64,000 nt of DNA from Heterodera schachtii (taxonomy: Eukaryota; Nematoda; Chromadorea; Rhabditida; Heteroderidae), in the NCBI GenBank assembly GCA_023374025.1, contig SIJG01000010.1, positions 1,649,660 to 1,713,659 on the forward strand, written 5' to 3'. Within the stretch, counting starts at the first letter, position 1, and the number at the start of each line of letters is the position of its first letter. Under the pieces are notes generated by a model, which was not told the origin of the DNA, searched no databases, and worked only from the letters and a program-made list of their open reading frames with translations. Below are positions 1 through 14,017 of this stretch, in pieces. The translations under genes were made by a program, and so were the position numbers.

Positions 1-3000
1 TTCTCCGCAATTTCTGAAAAGATTATACCAAATGCTCGATTTTTCAGCCCGCTTTCCTCAGAAAATCCCTAATTTTTGGAACAATTTCCCTAATTAGTAA
101 AACAATTTTTTGCATTTCTCTTAATAACTTTGTGAGTTCGGCACGGATCGAGACCGGGAATAGACCATCGGAAAGAGCAGCTCGAGCTCTACAAAAACCT
201 GTTGTCAGAAAAAATCGGCACTTCATTGGCGGTTTTCAGAAATCCGAATTTGAGTTTCTCCAAGATTTTCCTCTGTATTTCCGTCAGTTATTCGGCATAA
301 TAATGCCAATCCAAAACAAATTGTTTTAAAATACGATTTTCTGGGCTTGACGTGTCTCCTGATATCGATGCTTGTTCTCCGCAATTTCTGAAAAGATTAT
401 ACCAAATGCTCGATTTTTCAGCCCGCTTTCCTCAGAAAATCCCTAATTTTTGGAACAATTTCCCTAATTAGTAAAAAATTTTTTGCATTTCTCTTAATAA
501 CTTTGTGAGTTCGGCACGGATCGAGACCGGGAATAGACCATTGGAAAGAGCAGCTCGAGCTCTACAAAAACCTGTTGTCAGAAAAAATTGGCACTTCAAT
601 GGCGGTTTTCAGAAATCAGAATTTGAGTTTCTCCAAAATACACCCCTATATTTCCGCCAGTTATTCGGCATAATAATGCCAATCCAAAACAAATTGTTTT
701 AAAATATGATTTTCTGGACTTGACGGGTCTCCTGGTATCGATGCTTTTTCTCCGCAATTTCTGAAAAGATTATACCAAATGCTCGATTTTTCAGCCCGCT
801 TTCCTGAGAAAATCCCTAATTTTTGGAACAATTTCCCTAATTAGTAAAAAAATTTTTCACATTTCTCTTAATAACTTTGTGAGTTCGGCACGGATCGAGA
901 CCGGGAATAGACCATTGGAAAGAGCAGCTCGAGCTCTACAAAAACCTGTTGTCAGAAAAAATTGGCACTTCAATGGCGGTTTTCAGAAATCAGAATTTGA
1001 GTTTCTCCAAAATACACCCCTATATTTCCGCCAGTTATTCGGCATAATAATGCCAATCCAAAACAAATTGTTTTAAAATACGATTTTCTGGACTTGACGG
1101 GTCTCCTGGTATCGATGCTTTTTCTCCGCAATTTCTGAAAAGATTATACCAAATGCTCGATTTTTCAGCCCGCTTTCCTGAGAAAATCCCTAATTTTTGG
1201 AACAATTTCCCTAATTAGTAAAAAATTTTTCACATTTCTCTTAATAACTTTGTGAGTTCGGCACGGATCGGGACCGGGAATAGACCATTGGAAAGAGCAG
1301 CTCGAGCTCTACAAAAACCTGTTGTCAGAAAAAATTGGCACTTCAATGGCGGTTTTCAGAAATCAGAATTTGAGTTTCTCCAAAATACACCCCTATATTT
1401 CCGCCAGTTATTCGGCATAATAATGCCAATCCAAAACAAATTGTTTTAAAATACGCTTTTCTGGACTTGACGGGTCTCCTGGTATCGATGCTTTTTCTCC
1501 GCAATTTCTGAAAAGATTATACCAAATGCTCGATTTTTCAGCCCGCTTTCCTGAGAAAATCCCTAATTTTTGGAACAATTTCCCTAATTAGTAAAAAATT
1601 TTTCACATTTCTCTTAATAACTTTGTGAGTTCGGCACGGATCGGGACCGGGAATAGACCATTAGAAAGAGCAGCTCGAGCTCTACAAAAACCTGTTGTCA
1701 GAAAAAATTGGCACTTCAATGGCGGTTTTCAGAAATCAGAATTTGAGTTTCTCCAAAATACACCCCTATATTTCCGCCAGTTATTCGGCATAATAATGCC
1801 AATCCAAAACAAATTGTTTTAAAATACGCTTTTCTGGACTTGACGGGTCTCCTGGTATCGATGCTTTTTCTCCGCAATTTCTGAAAAGATTATACCAAAT
1901 GCTCGATTTTTCAGCCCGCTTTCCTGAGAAAATCCCTAATTTTTGGAACAATTTCCCTAATTAGTAAAAAAATTTTTCACATTTCTCTTAATAACTTTGT
2001 GAGTTCGGCACGGATCGAGACCGGGAATAGACCATTGGAAAGAGCAGCTCGAGCTCTACAAAAACCTGTTGTCAGAAAAAATTGGCACTTCAATGGCGGT
2101 TTTCAGAAATCAGAATTTGAGTTTCTCCAAAATACACCCCTATATTTCCGCCAGTTATTCGGCATAATAATGCCAATCCAAAACAAATTGTTTTAAAATA
2201 CTGCTTTTCTGGACTTGACGGGTCTCCTGGTATCGATGCTTTTTCTCCGCAATTTCTGAAAAGATTATACCAAATGCTCGATTTTTCAGCCCGCTTTCCT
2301 GAGAAAATCCCTAATTTTTGGAACAATTTCCCTAATTAGTAAAAAAAATTTTCACATTTCTCTTAATAACTTTGTGAGTTCGGCACGGATCGGGACCGGG
2401 AATAGACCATTGGAAAGAGCAGCTCGAGCTCTACAAAAACCTGTTGTCAGAAAAAATTGGCACTTCAATGGCGGTTTTCAGAAATCAGAATTTGAGTTTC
2501 TCCAAAATACACCCCTATATTTCCGCCAGTTATTCGGCATAATAATGCCAATCCAAAACAAATTGTTTTAAAATATGCTTTTCTGGACTTGACGGGTCTC
2601 CTGGTATCGATGCTTTTTCTCCGCAATTTCTGAAAAGATTATACCAAATGCTCGATTTTTCAGCCCGCTTTCCTGAGAAAATCCCTAATTTTTGGAACAA
2701 TTTCCCTAATTAGTAAAAAATTTTTCACATTTCTCTTAATAACTTTGTGAGTTCGGCACGGATCGGGACCGGGAATAGACCATTAGAAAGAGCAGCTCGA
2801 GCTCTACAAAAACCTGTTGTCAGAAAAAATTGGCACTTCAATGGCGGTTTTCAGAAATCAGAATTTGAGTTTCTCCAAAATACACCCCTATATTTCCGCC
2901 AGTTATTCGGCATAATAATGCCAATCCAAAACAAATTGTTTTAAAATACGCTTTTCTGGACTTGACGGGTCTCCTGGTATCGATGCTTTTTCTCCGCAAT

Positions 3001-6000
3001 TTCTGAAAAGATTATACCAAATGCTCGATTTTTCAGCCCGCTTTCCTGAGAAAATCCCTAATTTTTGGAACAATTTCCCTAATTAGTAAAAAATTTTTCA
3101 CATTTCTCTTAATAACTTTGTGAGTTCGGCACGGATCGGGACCGGGAATAGACCATTAGAAAGAGCAGCTCGAGCTCTACAAAAACCTGTTGTCAGAAAA
3201 AATTGGCACTTCAATGGCGGTTTTCAGAAATCAGAATTTGAGTTTCTCCAAAATACACCCCTATATTTCCGCCAGTTATTCGGCATAATAATGCCAATCC
3301 AAAACAAATTGTTTTAAAATACTGATTTTCTGGACTTGACGGGTCTCCTGGTATCGATGCTTTTTCTCCGCAATTTCTGAAAAGATTATACCAAATGCTC
3401 GATTTTTCAGCCCGCTTTCCTGAGAAAATCCCTAATTTTTGGAACAATTTCCCTAATTAGTAAAAAAATTTTTCACATTTCTCTTAATAACTTTGTGAGT
3501 TCGGCACGGATCGAGACCGGGAATAGACCATTGGAAAGAGCAGCTCGAGCTCTACAAAAACCTGTTGTCAGAAAAAATTGGCACTTCAATGGCGGTTTTC
3601 AGAAATCAGAATTTGAGTTTCTCCAAAATACACCCCTATATTTCCGCCAGTTATTCGGCATAATAATGCCAATCCAAAACAAATTGTTTTAAAATACGAT
3701 TTTCTGGACTTGACGGGTCTCCTGGTATCGATGCTTTTTCTCCGCAATTTCTGAAAAGATTATACCAAATGCTCGATTTTTCAGCCCGCTTTCCTGAGAA
3801 AATCCCTAATTTTTGGAACAATTTCCCTAATTAGTAAAAAAATTTTCACATTTCTCTTAATAACTTTGTGAGTTCGGCACGGATCGAGACCGGGAATAGA
3901 CCATTGGAAAGAGCAGCTCGAGCTCTACAAAAACCTGTTGTCAGAAAAAATTGGCACTTCAATGGCGGTTTTCAGAAATCAGAATTTGAGTTTCTCCAAA
4001 ATACACCCCTATATTTCCGCCAGTTATTCGGCATAATAATGCCAATCCAAAACAAATTGTTTTAAAATACTGATTTTCTGGACTTGACGGGTCTCCTGGT
4101 ATCGATGCTTTTTCTCCGCAATTTCTGAAAAGATTATACCAAATGCTCGATTTTTCAGCCCGCTTTCCTGAGAAAATCCCTAATTTTTGGAACAATTTCC
4201 CTAATTAGTAAAAAAATTTTCACATTTCTCTTAATAACTTTGTGAGTTCGGCACGGATCGGGAGCGGGCAGAGAACATTAGGAAAGAGCAGCTCGAGCTC
4301 TACAAAAACCTGTTGTCAGAAAAAATTGGCACTTCAATGGCGGTTTTCAGAAATCAGAATTTGAGTTTCTCCAAAATACACCCCTATATTTCCGCCAGTT
4401 ATTCGGCATAATAATGCCAATCCAAAACAAATTGTTTTAAAATACTGCTTTTCTGGACTTGACGGGTCTCCTGGTATCGATGCTTTTTCTCCGCAATTTC
4501 TGAAAAGATTATACCAAATGCTCGATTTTTCAGCCCGCTTTCCTGAGAAAATCCCTAATTTTTGGAACAATTTCCCTAATTAGTAAAAAATTTTTCACAT
4601 TTCTCTTAATAACTTTGTGAGTTCGGCACGGATCGAGACCGGGAATAGACCATTAGAAAGAGCAGCTCGAGCTCTACAAAAACCTGTTGTCAGAAAAAAT
4701 TGGCACTTCAATGGCGGTTTTCAGAAATCAGAATTTGAGTTTCTCCAAAATACACCCCTATATTTCCGCCAGTTATTCGGCATAATAATGCCAATCCAAA
4801 ACAAATTGTTTTAAAATACGCTTTTCTGGACTTGACGGGTCTCCTGGTATCGATGCTTTTTCTCCGCAATTTCTGAAAAGATTATACCAAATGCTCGATT
4901 TTTCAGCCCGCTTTCCTGAGAAAATCCCTAATTTTTGGAACAATTTCCCTAATTAGTAAAAAATTTTTCACATTTCTCTTAATAACTTTGTGAGTTCGGC
5001 ACGGATCGAGACCGGGAATAGACCATTAGGAAAGAGCAGCTCGAGCTCTACAAAAACCTGTTGTCAGAAAAAATTGGCACTTCAATGGCGGTTTTCAGAA
5101 ATCAGAATTTGAGTTTCTCCAAAATACACCCCTATATTTCCGCCAGTTATTCGGCATAATAATGCCAATCCAAAACAAATTGTTTTAAAATATGCTTTTC
5201 TGGACTTGACGGGTCTCCTGGTATCGATGCTTTTTCTCCGCAATTTCTGAAAAGATTATACCAAATGCTCGATTTTTCAGCCCGCTTTCCTGAGAAAATC
5301 CCTAATTTTTGGAACAATTTCCCTAATTAGTAAAAAATTTTTCACATTTCTCTTAATAACTTTGTGAGTTCGGCACGGATCGGGACCGGGAATAGACCAT
5401 TAGAAAGAGCAGCTCGAGCTCTACAAAAACCTGTTGTCAGAAAAAATTGGCACTTCAATGGCGGTTTTCAGAAATCAGAATTTGAGTTTCTCCAAAATAC
5501 ACCCCTATATTTCCGCCAGTTATTCGGCATAATAATGCCAATCCAAAACAAATTGTTTTAAAATACTGATTTTCTGGGCTTGACGTGTCTCCTGATATCG
5601 ATGCTTGTTCTCCGCAATTTCTGAAAAGATTATACCAAATGCTCGATTTTTCAGCCCGCTTTCCTCAGAAAATCCCTAATTTTTGGAACAATTTCCCTAA
5701 TTAGTAAAAAATTTTTTGCATTTCTCTTAATAACTTTGTGAGTTCGGCACGGATCGGGACCGGGAATAGACCATTGGAAAGAGCAGCTCGAGCTCTACAA
5801 AAACCTGTTGTCAGAAAAAATTGGCACTTCAATGGCGGTTTTCAGAAATCAGAATTTGAGTTTCTCCAAAATACACCCCTATATTTCCGCCAGTTATTCG
5901 GCATAATAATGCCAATCCAAAACAAATTGTTTTAAAATATGATTTTCTGGACTTGACGGGTCTCCTGGTATCGATGCTTTTTCTCCGCAATTTCTGAAAA

Positions 6001-9000
6001 GATTATACCAAATGCTCGATTTTTCAGCCCGCTTTCCTGAGAAAATCCCTAATTTTTGGAACAATTTCCCTAATTAGTAAAAAAATTTTCACATTTCTCT
6101 TAATAACTTTGTGAGTTCGGCACGGATCGAGACCGGGAATAGACCATTGGAAAGAGCAGCTCGAGCTCTACAAAAACCTGTTGTCAGAAAAAATTGGCAC
6201 TTCAATGGCGGTTTTCAGAAATCAGAATTTGAGTTTCTCCAAAATACACCCCTATATTTCCGCCAGTTATTCGGCATAATAATGCCAATCCAAAACAAAT
6301 TGTTTTAAAATACGATTTTCTGGACTTGACGGGTCTCCTGGTATCGATGCTTTTTCTCCGCAATTTCTGAAAAGATTATACCAAATGCTCGATTTTTCAG
6401 CCCGCTTTCCTCAGAAAATCCCTAATTTTTGGAACAATTTCCCTAATTAGTAAAAAAATTTTCACATTTCTCTTAATAACTTTGTGAGTTCGGCACGGAT
6501 CGAGACCGGGAATAGACCATCAGAAAGAGCAGCTCGAGCTCTACAAAAACCTGTTGTCAGAAAAAATCGGCACTTCATTGGCGGTTTTCAGAAATCCGAA
6601 TTTGAGTTTCTCCAAAATACACCCCTATATTTCCGCCAGTTATTCGGCATAATAATGCCAATCCAAAACAAATTGTTTTAAAATACTGCTTTTCTGGACT
6701 TGACGGGTCTCCTGGTATCGATGCTTTTTCTCCGCAATTTCTGAAAAGATTATACCAAATGCTCGATTTTTCAGCCCGCTTTCCTCAGAAAATCCCTAAT
6801 TTTTGGAACAATTTCCCTAATTAGTAAAAAAATTTTCACATTTCTCTTAATAACTTTGTGAGTTCGGCACGGATCGAGACCGGGAATAGACCATTGGAAA
6901 GAGCAGCTCGAGCTCTACAAAAACCTGTTGTCAGAAAAAATTGACACTTCAATGGCGGTTTTCAGAAATCAGAATTTGAGTTTCTCCAAAATACACCCCT
7001 ATATTTCCGCCAGTTATTCGGCATAATAATGCCAATCCAAAACAAATTGTTTTAAAATACGATTTTCTGGGCTTGACGTGTCTCCTGATATCGATGCTTG
7101 TTCTCCGCAATTTCTGAAAAGATTATACCAAATGCTCGATTTTTCAGCCCGCTTTCCTGAGAAAATCACTAATTTTTGGAACAATTTCCCTAATTAGTAA
7201 AAAAATTTTCACATTTCTCTTAATAACTTTGTGAGTTCGGCACGGATCGGGACCGGGAATAGACCATTAGAAAGAGCAGCTCGAGCTCTACAAAAACCTG
7301 TTGTCAGAAAAAATTGGCACTTCAATGGCGGTTTTCAGAAATCAGAATTTGAGTTTCTCCAAAATACACCCCTATATTTCCGCCAGTTATTCGGCATAAT
7401 AATGCCAATCCAAAACAAATTGTTTTAAAATATGATTTTCTGGACTTGACGGGTCTCCTGGTATCGATGCTTTTTCTCCGCAATTTCTGAAAAGATTATA
7501 CCAAATGCTCGATTTTTCAGCCCGCTTTCCTGAGAAAATCCCTAATTTTTGGAACAATTTCCCTAATTAGTAAAAAAATTTTCACATTTCTCTTAATAAC
7601 TTTGTGAGTTCGGCACGGATCGGGACCGGGAATAGACCATTAGAAAGAGCAGCTCGAGCTCTACAAAAACCTGTTGTCAGAAAAAATTGGCACTTCAATG
7701 GCGGTTTTCAGAAATCAGAATTTGAGTTTCTCCAAAATACACCCCTATATTTCCGCCAGTTATTCGGCATAATAATGCCAATCCAAAACAAATTGTTTTA
7801 AAATACTGATTTTCTGGACTTGACGGGTCTCCTGGTATCGATGCTTTTTCTCCGCAATTTCTGAAAAGATTATACCAAATGCTCGATTTTTCAGCCCGCT
7901 TTCCTCAGAAAATCCCTAATTTTTGGAACAATTTCCCTAATTAGTAAAAAATTTTTCACATTTCTCTTAATAACTTTGTGAGTTCGGCACGGATCGGGAC
8001 CGGGAATAGACCATTAGAAAGAGCAGCTCGAGCTCTACAAAAACCTGTTGTCAGAAAAAATTGGCACTTCAATGGCGGTTTTCAGAAATCAGAATTTGAG
8101 TTTCTCCAAAATACACCCCTATATTTCCGCCAGTTATTCGGCATAATAATGCCAATCCAAAACAAATTGTTTTAAAATACGCTTTTCTGGACTTGACGGG
8201 TCTCCTGGTATCGATGCTTTTTCTCCGCAATTTCTGAAAAGATTATACCAAATGCTCGATTTTTCAGCCCGCTTTCCTGAGAAAATCCCTAATTTTTGGA
8301 ACAATTTCCCTAATTAGTAAAAAAATTTTTCACATTTCTCTTAATAACTTTGTGAGTTCGGCACGGATCGGGACCGGGAATAGACCATTAGAAAGAGCAG
8401 CTCGAGCTCTACAAAAACCTGTTGTCAGAAAAAATTGGCACTTCAATGGCGGTTTTCAGAAATCAGAATTTGAGTTTCTCCAAAATACACCCCTATATTT
8501 CCGCCAGTTATTCGGCATAATAATGCCAATCCAAAACAAATTGTTTTAAAATATGATTTTCTGGACTTGACGGGTCTCCTGGTATCGATGCTTTTTCTCC
8601 GCAATTTCTGAAAAGATTATACCAAATGCTCGATTTTTCAGCCCGCTTTCCTCAGAAAATCCCTAATTTTTGGAACAATTTCCCTAATTAGTAAAAAAAT
8701 TTTTCACATTTCTCTTAATAACTTTGTGAGTTCGGCACGGATCGGGACCGGGAATAGACCATTAGAAAGAGCAGCTCGAGCTCTACAAAAACCTGTTGTC
8801 AGAAAAAATTGGCACTTCAATGGCGGTTTTCAGAAATCAGAATTTGAGTTTCTCCAAAATACACCCCTATATTTCCGCCAGTTATTCGGCATAATAATGC
8901 CAATCCAAAACAAATTGTTTTAAAATATGATTTTCTGGACTTGACGGGTCTCCTGGTATCGATGCTTTTTCTCCGCAATTTCTGAAAAGATTATACCAAA

Positions 9001-10148
9001 TGCTCGATTTTTCAGCCCGCTTTCCTGAGAAAATCCCTAATTTTTGGAACAATTTCCCTAATTAGTAAAAAATTTTTCACATTTCTCTTAATAACTTTGT
9101 GAGTTCGGCACGGATCGGGACCGGGAATAGACCATTAGAAAGAGCAGCTCGAGCTCTACAAAAACCTGTTGTCAGAAAAAATTGGCACTTCAATGGCGGT
9201 TTTCAGAAATCAGAATTTGAGTTTCTCCAAAATACACCCCTATATTTCCGCCAGTTATTCGGCATAATAATGCCAATCCAAAACAAATTGTTTTAAAATA
9301 TGATTTTCTGGACTTGACGGGTCTCCTGGTATCGATGCTTTTTCTCCGCAATTTCTGAAAAGATTATACCAAATGCTCGATTTTTCAGCCCGCTTTCCTG
9401 AGAAAATCCCTAATTTTTGGAACAATTTCCCTAATTAGTAAAAAATTTTTCACATTTCTCTTAATAACTTTGTGAGTTCGGCACGGATCGGGACCGGGAA
9501 TAGACCATTAGAAAGAGCAGCTCGAGCTCTACAAAAACCTGTTGTCAGAAAAAATTGGCACTTCAATGGCGGTTTTCAGAAATCAGAATTTGAGTTTCTC
9601 CAAAATACACCCCTATATTTCCGCCAGTTATTCGGCATAATAATGCCAATCCAAAACAAATTGTTTTAAAATACGCTTTTCTGGACTTGACGGGTCTCCT
9701 GGTATCGATGCTTTTTCTCCGCAATTTCTGAAAAGATTATACCAAATGCTCGATTTTTCAGCCCGCTTTCCTGAGAAAATCCCTAATTTTTGGAACAATT
9801 TCCCTAATTAGTAAAAAATTTTTCACATTTCTCTTAATAACTTTGTGAGTTCGGCACGGATCGGGACCGGGAATAGACCATTAGAAAGAGCAGCTCGAGC
9901 TCTACAAAAACCTGTTGTCAGAAAAAATTGGCACTTCAATGGCGGTTTTCAGAAATCAGAATTTGAGTTTCTCCAAAATACACCCCTATATTTCCGCCAG
10001 TTATTCGGCATAATAATGCCAATCCAAAACAAATTGTTTTAAAATATGATTTTCTGGACTTGACGGGTCTCCTGGTATCGATGCTTTTTCTCCGCAATTT
10101 CTGAAAAGATTATACCAAATGCTCGATTTTTCAGCCCGCTTTCCTGAG
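1..10148. repeat. 373-bp satellite tandem array (about 27 copies)
   Basis: Near-identical head-to-tail units of 373-375 bp fill the first 10.1 kb and run off the left edge; the array stops abruptly at about 10148, inside a unit. Using the motif GTGAGTTCGGCACGGATCG as register, copies fall at 132, 505, 879, 1252, 1625, 1999 and so on to 9845. Length changes are mostly in one A-run after CCCTAATTAGTAA. Each unit carries the palindromic core AGCTCGAGCT. Variants mix along the array: some units have GGGCTTGACGTGTCTCCTGATATC (for example about 350, 5576, 7068) and others GGACTTGACGGGTCTCCTGGTATC, which suggests local amplification and conversion. A 65-codon open frame recurs in most units, but it starts at GTG, not ATG, and is not treated as a gene. 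This is satellite DNA; a centromeric or other role cannot be judged here. Confidence 0.97.
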
Positions 10149-11518
10149 ATTGTTTTTCCTGTGTTCAAATTTTGTGATTTTCCGTTCGCATTGAATTTCA
10201 AAAAGTTTTCGTCACATGCTCCTATAAAATGTTCAATCCCGGCAATTATTGTCAGAAATTTCTCAATGAGTAAAAACGATCTCGCAACATGTTCATTGGC
10301 AAAAAACTCAATTTTAAGTTGGAGGAACAATACAGAGTTATCTGATGTAAGATAATTTGGAACGATTTAAATTATCTATTTTAATTTGTTTCTGCGTGAT
10401 TTAATTTGGCACTGGAACAAACAAACACAAAATAAAGCAGGGGCCGGCACTTTTATATATAGTACAAATGCAATAAAATCGGGAATATGCACCCCTAAGA
10501 AATGACTTGGAAAAATTTTAGAAAATACACCCCCCTAAGAATTGAAAAATTTTCATAAAATACACCCCTAAGAATTAAAAATTTTCTTAAAAATTGATCG
10601 CCAAAATTTCATCTTTTTTTCTTTAAAAAATTTTTGTTTTTCAAATTTGTTCTTTTCGAAAAACATTGTAAAACATTAATAATCTTTAAAAATGACCAAA
10701 ATTAAGTTATTTGGTTAATTTTTACGTGTTTTGCTCAATAAAAACCTTAGAAACAATTTTTTAAATGCCTTTTTTCATGACTTTTTCGTGCCTTTCATGC
10801 CTTTTTTTCAATTTTTTGGTGCCTATTATAGTGCCTTTTTCGCGAGTTTATGAAAAGAAGAGATTGCTAAAAAAACACAATTAAAAGTTGTGAGAATTTG
10901 AATCTATTTTGTAGCCACATTTTGGCAACATCAGGCATTTACATGAAAATGCACTATTGTTTATTTTATACAAATCGTGCTCAACAATTTCAACCATGTT
11001 TAGCGGACGGACTCGCTCAGTTCGGCCCTCACAGTTTGGGCCCCACGGTTCGGCCCCAGCATGCTTTTCCACTTTAGCTTTTTTCTTTGGCATCCAAATC
11101 CAACATTCTTGTATCATTCGAAAGCTCTTTACATGCTCTATTAGCCTTAAAAAAGCGAAAAATTCATGCCTAGATAAAATTTTTATTAAAAAAACACCAA
11201 AATTTCGACTTTTTTGAAATTTTCATGTATAACTTTTTTGGTAATTGTTTAATCGCGAAGCAATAGCTTAGAACAAGCTTCTAAACATATTAAGCTTTCG
11301 AATACCAATATTGTTTGATTTGGTTGACAAAGAAAAAAGTTAATTCTCTTTAGCGTCGAATTTACTTAATGTCGAAATGGACCAGTGTCGAAAATGCAGG
11401 AAAACAGTAAAGTTTTTAAAATAGTTCAGTGTCGAACTTACTCTGTGTCAAAAATCTAGTGTCGAAATTACTTAGTGTCGAAAATACTCAGTGTCGGATT
11501 TACCAGCCACATAATTTT
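10149..11518. other. AT-rich spacer after the satellite, no gene seen
   Basis: No convincing exon. Around 10485-10570 a short motif, AAAATACACCCCTAAGAATT, is repeated about three times and echoes the AAATACACCCCTATATTT of the satellite unit. Around 11350-11500 a run of spaced (CA)GTGTCGAA motifs ends in TTTACCAGCCAC; the same block recurs at 13126-13204. A stretch near 11255-11345 resembles one near 29315-29400, so it is probably a dispersed repeat. Confidence 0.6.
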
Positions 11519-12095
11519 GTGCTTTTTTTCTCGCCTCATCCCGACTTTACGAAGATACTCAGTATTGAGAATTTAGCTGTTGACCAATGGTTGACAAAGG
11601 TGGAACAGATCAAAGCGGTGATTTGTCCAATTTTAATTTGTTTGTTTTTTAATTTTTTGTCTTATTTTTAGGTATTTTCCAATGCTTCTTCTCCTGTTTC
11701 TTTCGGCATTTATATTGACTTTCCTTCGTCCTCTTCAATTGATTCCGTTGTGCCAATTGAACTGACCAACGGATTTACTGAAGAGAAATTGATACTGTCA
11801 CAAGAAGATGAAAAGGGTTTTATGCTTGTCCGTTGTCCAATTGTGCGCGATGATAAGAGAGGGCAGCAGAAGTTAAAAAGAAATTGGGCAAACGATGGAA
11901 CCAAATTAAAATTGCCTTCACAGACGACGGTGTTGACGAAGGGTGATGCACAAATTTGAAAATTCAATTGATAATTTTTTGTTTTGTTTTTGAAGGCTCC
12001 TCGACAGTGCCCCCGGGCCGAGTGGTGATCAGCACAAGCAGAAATGGATGTATCGCTTGACTGATTGGTTGATGAGATTATTGTTATGTGATTAA
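11519..12095 (+). pseudogene. 5'-truncated, frameshifted F-box-like family copy
   Basis: This matches the 3' half of the F-box-like genes at 24822-26110 and 26739-28003. It has the FSPHPD...QIKA tail of exon 3 (about 11522-11618), the GTGATTTGTCC intron, exon 4 (11672-11942; VFSNASSPVSFGIYID, then LVRCPIVRD) and exon 5 (11996-12095, GLLDSAPGPSGDQ). The N-terminal F-box exons are missing; the sequence upstream is the GTGTCGAA repeat block. Inside exon 4 the frame changes near 11870-11880: upstream coding reads through CPIVRDDK, while the family-like RWNQIKIAFTDDGVDEG lies in another frame and joins the last exon in phase. Truncation plus frameshift make this a pseudogene, unless the sequence has an error at the A-rich run. 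Confidence 0.85.
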
Positions 12096-13388
12096 GTGAC
12101 TTAAATGTTGGAATTTGCAATTTATGTGTTGTTGTATTTGATTTTTGCTCGAATACACTGGTGGAAAAAAGTCTTTTAACAAACTCCCAAAATTTGTTCA
12201 GTAGTGATTTTTGAAATAGTATGGAGTCCGATATATACAATTGTAAGACCATTTTTGTAGCAATACCTTTGCTCTATTGGTATGCAAAATTTTACTAAAT
12301 TTTGTTCACAAACAATTGCAATATTGTGATCGGAACAGGAAAACAGGAACTGATCACTTTGGGGAGGGAAAAAAGTCTTTTACCAAACTTGAAAAACTAT
12401 TTCAAAATGCTCATAAAAATCTGAAATAATGCATGCAAGCTTATCTTTTGGTGCTGAACAAAAAAGTCTTTTACACCAACTTGATCAGACCACTCCTTCA
12501 TAGTGATCGGGACACCCTAAAATACACTGAAAATCAGGAAAATTTTTAAAAAAATTCCTAGGGGGTTGTGAAAATTTTTTGGAAATTTTTGAATATGCTC
12601 ATTGGATAGAGCACAAAATCCTCTACCGAATTACCTTTTGAATGGTTGGGCTATGATTTGTGCATAAAAAGTTATACTTAGTTGAATTTTGATGATAATA
12701 AAAAATAATTATTTTCTATTCAAAAGTCATAAAACATGTTTCCAAATCTTTTAGGGCAAATGTAGCACTTCTTCCTCTCGCAATTTTTTTTTTTGATTTC
12801 AAATTCTTTAGCACTCGCTTTTTTACAATTTTGTTTTGTTTAGTTGGAGATGCTGCGAGTTATGGATTATCAAAACAACCAATACAAAAAAGGCAGTGAA
12901 CACTGATCAGTATATTTGTTGAATTAGCGCCCCAAAATATCGCATTTGGCATTATGAATCATTTTGTCTAACACTTAACTGTGTTTGATGTTTTACTCAT
13001 AGTTATACATACCAACTCCCCTTTTAAAAATTACGAATTAAAAAATGGAATATGAAAATTTATCATACTTAAATACTAACACTTTCAAAATTTCATATTA
13101 ATTTATAAAAATTATCAATAGTATCGAATTTACTCAATGTCGAAATGGTCCAGTGTCGAAAATACTCAGTGTCGTATTTACCCAGTGTCGAAATTACCAG
13201 CCACGAACTAAGCCGGGTATTCACCAATATGTTTGGGGATACATAACACAATGGGCTAGTAAAAAGGAAAATGGCGAGATTTAAGGACGATAAACACAAA
13301 ATGAGCATAATATGCTAAATTCGAGAGTATTATCGCTTTTGATTAGTTGTGATCAATTTATTGCGGTAGAAAAAAAGTCAAAAATATG
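12096..13388. other. AT-rich intergenic DNA with repeat remnants
   Basis: No exon recognised. AAAAAAGTCTTTTA(A/C)CAAA-like motifs occur near 12163, 12370 and 12465, suggesting an old repeat. The GTGTCGAA block seen at 11355-11515 recurs at 13126-13204 and ends in the same ACCAGCCAC. Just after it, AACTAAGCCGGGTATTCA resembles a stretch near 29670. Confidence 0.5.
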
Positions 13389-13859
13389 GTTTTAGTCGGT
13401 TTTACGCGTTCCATGACATTTTACGCGTCCCATCACATTTTACGCGTCCCATGACTTTTTGTGTCTGTCCATGGCGGGATGGCATTCCGAGCCTCAAAAA
13501 ATTTTCGGAAATCGGGATTCCGTGCCGTCCCTGTTTCCATGGTATTTTAGCCAAACCTATTTTTCCGTCCGGTATTCAGTAATCTTTTTTAACTAAAAAG
13601 TTCGTTGTTAATTTTTTTATATTAGTTACTTTCGGTTAACAACATTAAATGTGCTTAGGGTTGCTTTTGCACATTTCGATAATCAAAGTATACAATCAAG
13701 AACAATTAGACGATTCTGGAGGTATAACGTTTCGGTTGACGGTTCGAAAAAAACTGTTTTTGTGACGGATATATGATGGGACGCGTAAACTGTTGTTGGG
13801 ACGCGTAAAATGTGATGGGACGCGTAAAATGTCATGGGACGCGTAAAACCGACTAGAAC
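13389..13859. mobile_element. 471-bp inverted-repeat element with 10-bp target duplication
   Basis: The ends are inverted repeats beginning GTTYTAGTCGGTTTTACGCG. They are flanked by a perfect 10-bp direct repeat, CAAAAATATG (13379-13388 and 13860-13869). Inside each end the 19-bp motif TTTTACGCGTCCCATNACA is repeated three to four times, in opposite orientation in the two arms, like an array of transposase-binding sites. There is no transposase frame, so it is non-autonomous. The 9-10-bp duplication suggests a Mutator-like (MULE) origin, but the superfamily is an inference. Confidence 0.85.
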
Positions 13860-14017
13860 CAAAAATATGATGAAAGTTTTACATTCCAATTTATGTAACT
13901 CTTGTGAAAAGATCAGCAATTATTTATTTCGGTATATATATACATACATAGAACATTAAAAACATACATGAACAGCTATGGACAATGACATTACATTTGG
14001 TACACAAAGCTGATCAA

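Noticed and set aside
132..10042. Repeated 65-aa open frame in each satellite unit as a gene family
   Set aside because: The frame begins with GTG, has no ATG, promoter or splice context, and its conservation is explained by the near-identity of the repeat units.
1..10148. CRISPR-like array
   Set aside because: Units are 373 bp and contiguous with no unique spacers, and the DNA is eukaryotic.
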